A DNA stretch of 6,450 nucleotides from Planctomycetota bacterium. Its GTDB lineage: Bacteria; Planctomycetota; UBA1135; UBA2386. This document shows positions 5,375 through 6,450 of this stretch, one piece after another (the stretch's first letter is position 1; the number at the start of each line of letters is the position of its first letter). The position numbers and the translations under genes are program-made. The notes under the pieces were generated by a model. That model made no database searches. It was not told the DNA's origin and was given only the letters and a program-made list of their open reading frames with translations. Location of the stretch: NCBI GenBank assembly GCA_020425885.1, contig JAGQRA010000593.1, positions 1 to 6,450 of the forward strand. Reading direction: 5' to 3'.

Positions 5375-6277
5375 ATGCTGGATCCGCAAGTAGGCTCTTC
5401 GGCCCGCCCCGATCCGTTCATGGAGCTCGAACCCGAAGGCATTTCCCAACCCGACTCCGAGGCTCAGGCCGGTCGGCACCCGGTCGTTCTCGCGGTCGAG
5501 GCCATGCTGGACGACGGCCGACTCGAGGAGGCGCTCGATGCCGCGCTCGAGGCGCTCGACCAGGGGGATGGCAACGCCCTCGATCTCACCTTCCTCGCCG
5601 GCGAGGCATGTCTGGCCTTGGGGCGAGGCGCGGACGCCGAGCGCTACTTCCGGGCCGTTCTGGCCATGGACCCTGATTGTCCGGCGTCGCGCAGCTGGTT
5701 GGCGAAGGCGCTGTTCCTGCAATGGCGCTTCGACGACGCCGACGCGGCGGTGCAGGCCGCGCTCGAGCTGTCCGATGCCCCGCCCGATGCCCACGCCTTG
5801 AAGGGGGCGTTGCTCGAGCGCCGCGGGCTCTACGAGGAGGCTGAAGCCTGCTTCCGCCGCGCCAATGCGATGGCGCCCGATCTGCACCCGACACCGATTC
5901 GGATGTCGCGGCAGGAGTTCGCTCGCGAAGTGCGTCGCGCGGCTGCCAAGTTGCCGCGCCAGTTTCGCCAGGCGCTCGATCGGGTGCCGGTCGAGGTTCA
6001 GGACGTGCCGCACGAGTCCCTGGCCGAGGGGGAGTCAGCCGAGGACGTGTTGCCGGACATCCTGGGCCTGTTCGAAGGGGTGCCGTTGCCCGAGACGGAC
6101 GGGCTCGACCTCGAGAACTGGCGCCCCAATCGCATCCTGCTGTTCCAGCGCAATCTCGAACGTGCGGCCTTCGATCGCGATGACCTCATCGAGCAGATCC
6201 GGATCACACTGTGGCACGAACTCGGGCATTACCTCGGTTTCGAGGAAGAGGACATGGACGACATGGGGCTGGCCTGA
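5375..6277 (+). CDS. TPR protein fused to a zincin-like metallopeptidase domain
   Basis: From the ATG at 5375 the protein has 300 residues, no signal peptide and no membrane helix. After a Pro/acid-rich head (1-35) come four 34-residue tetratricopeptide units in exact register: a degenerate one at 36-69, then 70-103, 104-137 and 138-171. Residues about 178-300 match the small zincin-like metallopeptidase family (Pfam Zincin_1 type): an N-terminal helix with EFAREVRRA, a central ILGLFEGVPL, the strand NRILLFQRNLER, and the helix LWHELGHYLGFEEE. The last supplies the zinc motif HExxHxxGxxE: H281, E282, H285, G288 and E291, only nine residues from the C-terminus, as usual in this family. The family is widespread but its substrates are unknown. 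The TPRs suggest a protein-docking scaffold. The start is uncertain: ATG at 5375 has a poor ribosome site and ATG at 5420 (M16) is possible. It is divergent from the usp gene. Confidence 0.88.
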   Translation: MLDPQVGSSARPDPFMELEPEGISQPDSEAQAGRHPVVLAVEAMLDDGRLEEALDAALEALDQGDGNALDLTFLAGEACLALGRGADAERYFRAVLAMDPDCPASRSWLAKALFLQWRFDDADAAVQAALELSDAPPDAHALKGALLERRGLYEEAEACFRRANAMAPDLHPTPIRMSRQEFAREVRRAAAKLPRQFRQALDRVPVEVQDVPHESLAEGESAEDVLPDILGLFEGVPLPETDGLDLENWRPNRILLFQRNLERAAFDRDDLIEQIRITLWHELGHYLGFEEEDMDDMGLA

Positions 6278-6300
6278 CCGACGGGGTCGACGCAGCCCTT

Positions 6301-6341
6301 GGCGCCAAAGGAGGCGCCGCAGCGGCGCAGGGTGCCTGCGC
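6301..6341. terminator. Cluster of three overlapping GC-rich hairpins at a convergent gene boundary
   Basis: Three perfect inverted repeats overlap: GGCGCC (6301-6306) with GGCGCC (6313-6318) across AAAGGA; GCGCCG (6314-6319) with CGGCGC (6323-6328) across CAG; and GCGCAGG (6325-6331) with CCTGCGC (6335-6341) across GTG. The first and third can form together, while the second excludes both. The block sits 23 bases after the TPR-zincin stop and 41 bases from the convergent stop at 6383. A bidirectional terminator or mRNA 3'-end protector is likely. No U-tract is evident. Confidence 0.55.
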
Positions 6342-6382
6342 TTCGTCGTCGGTGCCCGTGCCGCGTTGCGGCGTCTGAAGGC

Positions 6383-6448
6383 TCAGTGCGCGATGGCCTT
6401 CACGCTGTTGCCGAGCGCGGTCATCATCTCGCGAACCTTGTCGTAGTC
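6383..6448 (-). CDS. C-terminus of an unrecognised protein (partial)
   Basis: On the - strand the last 21 residues of a reading frame, containing DYDKVREMMTALGNSVKAIA and ending in His plus the TGA stop, enter from the right edge of the window. The amphipathic helical character, the codon use (mostly G or C in third position) and the hairpin cluster just downstream of its stop support a real gene end. The fragment is too short to assign a family. The frame continues beyond 6450, and its start is not visible. Confidence 0.5.
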   Translation of the reverse strand, partial: DYDKVREMMTALGNSVKAIAH

Positions 6449-6450
6449 CG

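Overview
This is a GC-rich, densely coded stretch from a Gram-negative bacterium that respires with a cbb3-type (high oxygen affinity) terminal oxidase. The CcoG protein, the TPR-zincin fusion and the kinase with an N-terminal receiver are reminiscent of Myxococcota and other deltaproteobacterial-type lineages. That placement is a tentative inference from protein style. The sequence contains no rRNA or other firm taxonomic marker, and no mobile element, tRNA or CRISPR array was seen.

Layout: positions 1-171 (+) hold the C-terminus of a c-type cytochrome, most likely CcoP of the cbb3 oxidase. It overlaps by 4 bases with ccoG (168-1634, +), which encodes the polyferredoxin-like oxidase assembly protein CcoG/FixG. 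Convergent to ccoG lies a membrane-anchored PAS histidine kinase (1679-2980, -). Its PAS domain carries the heme-ligand and oxygen-gating residues of FixL at identical spacing. A 107-base divergent intergenic region (2981-3087) with several candidate operator dyads separates it from a two-gene operon on the + strand: a soluble receiver-histidine kinase fusion (3088-4188) and an overlapping NarL/FixJ-type response regulator (4181-4846). Convergent to that operon is a single-domain universal stress protein (4899-5336, -). It is divergent, with only 38 bases between the starts, from a four-TPR protein fused to a zincin-like metallopeptidase (5375-6277, +). A GC-rich block of overlapping hairpins (6301-6341) then precedes the 3' end of an unrecognised - strand gene (6383-6448 and beyond).

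Working model (inference): the FixL-like kinase senses oxygen or redox state, the receiver-gated kinase is an intermediate or second input, and the FixJ-like regulator is the DNA-binding output. Plausible targets are this locus, the neighbouring cbb3 genes and the stress-protein gene. Together this resembles a low-oxygen respiration control island in which the usual FixL-FixJ pair is separated by an extra REC-kinase protein, and that is the most interesting part of the window.
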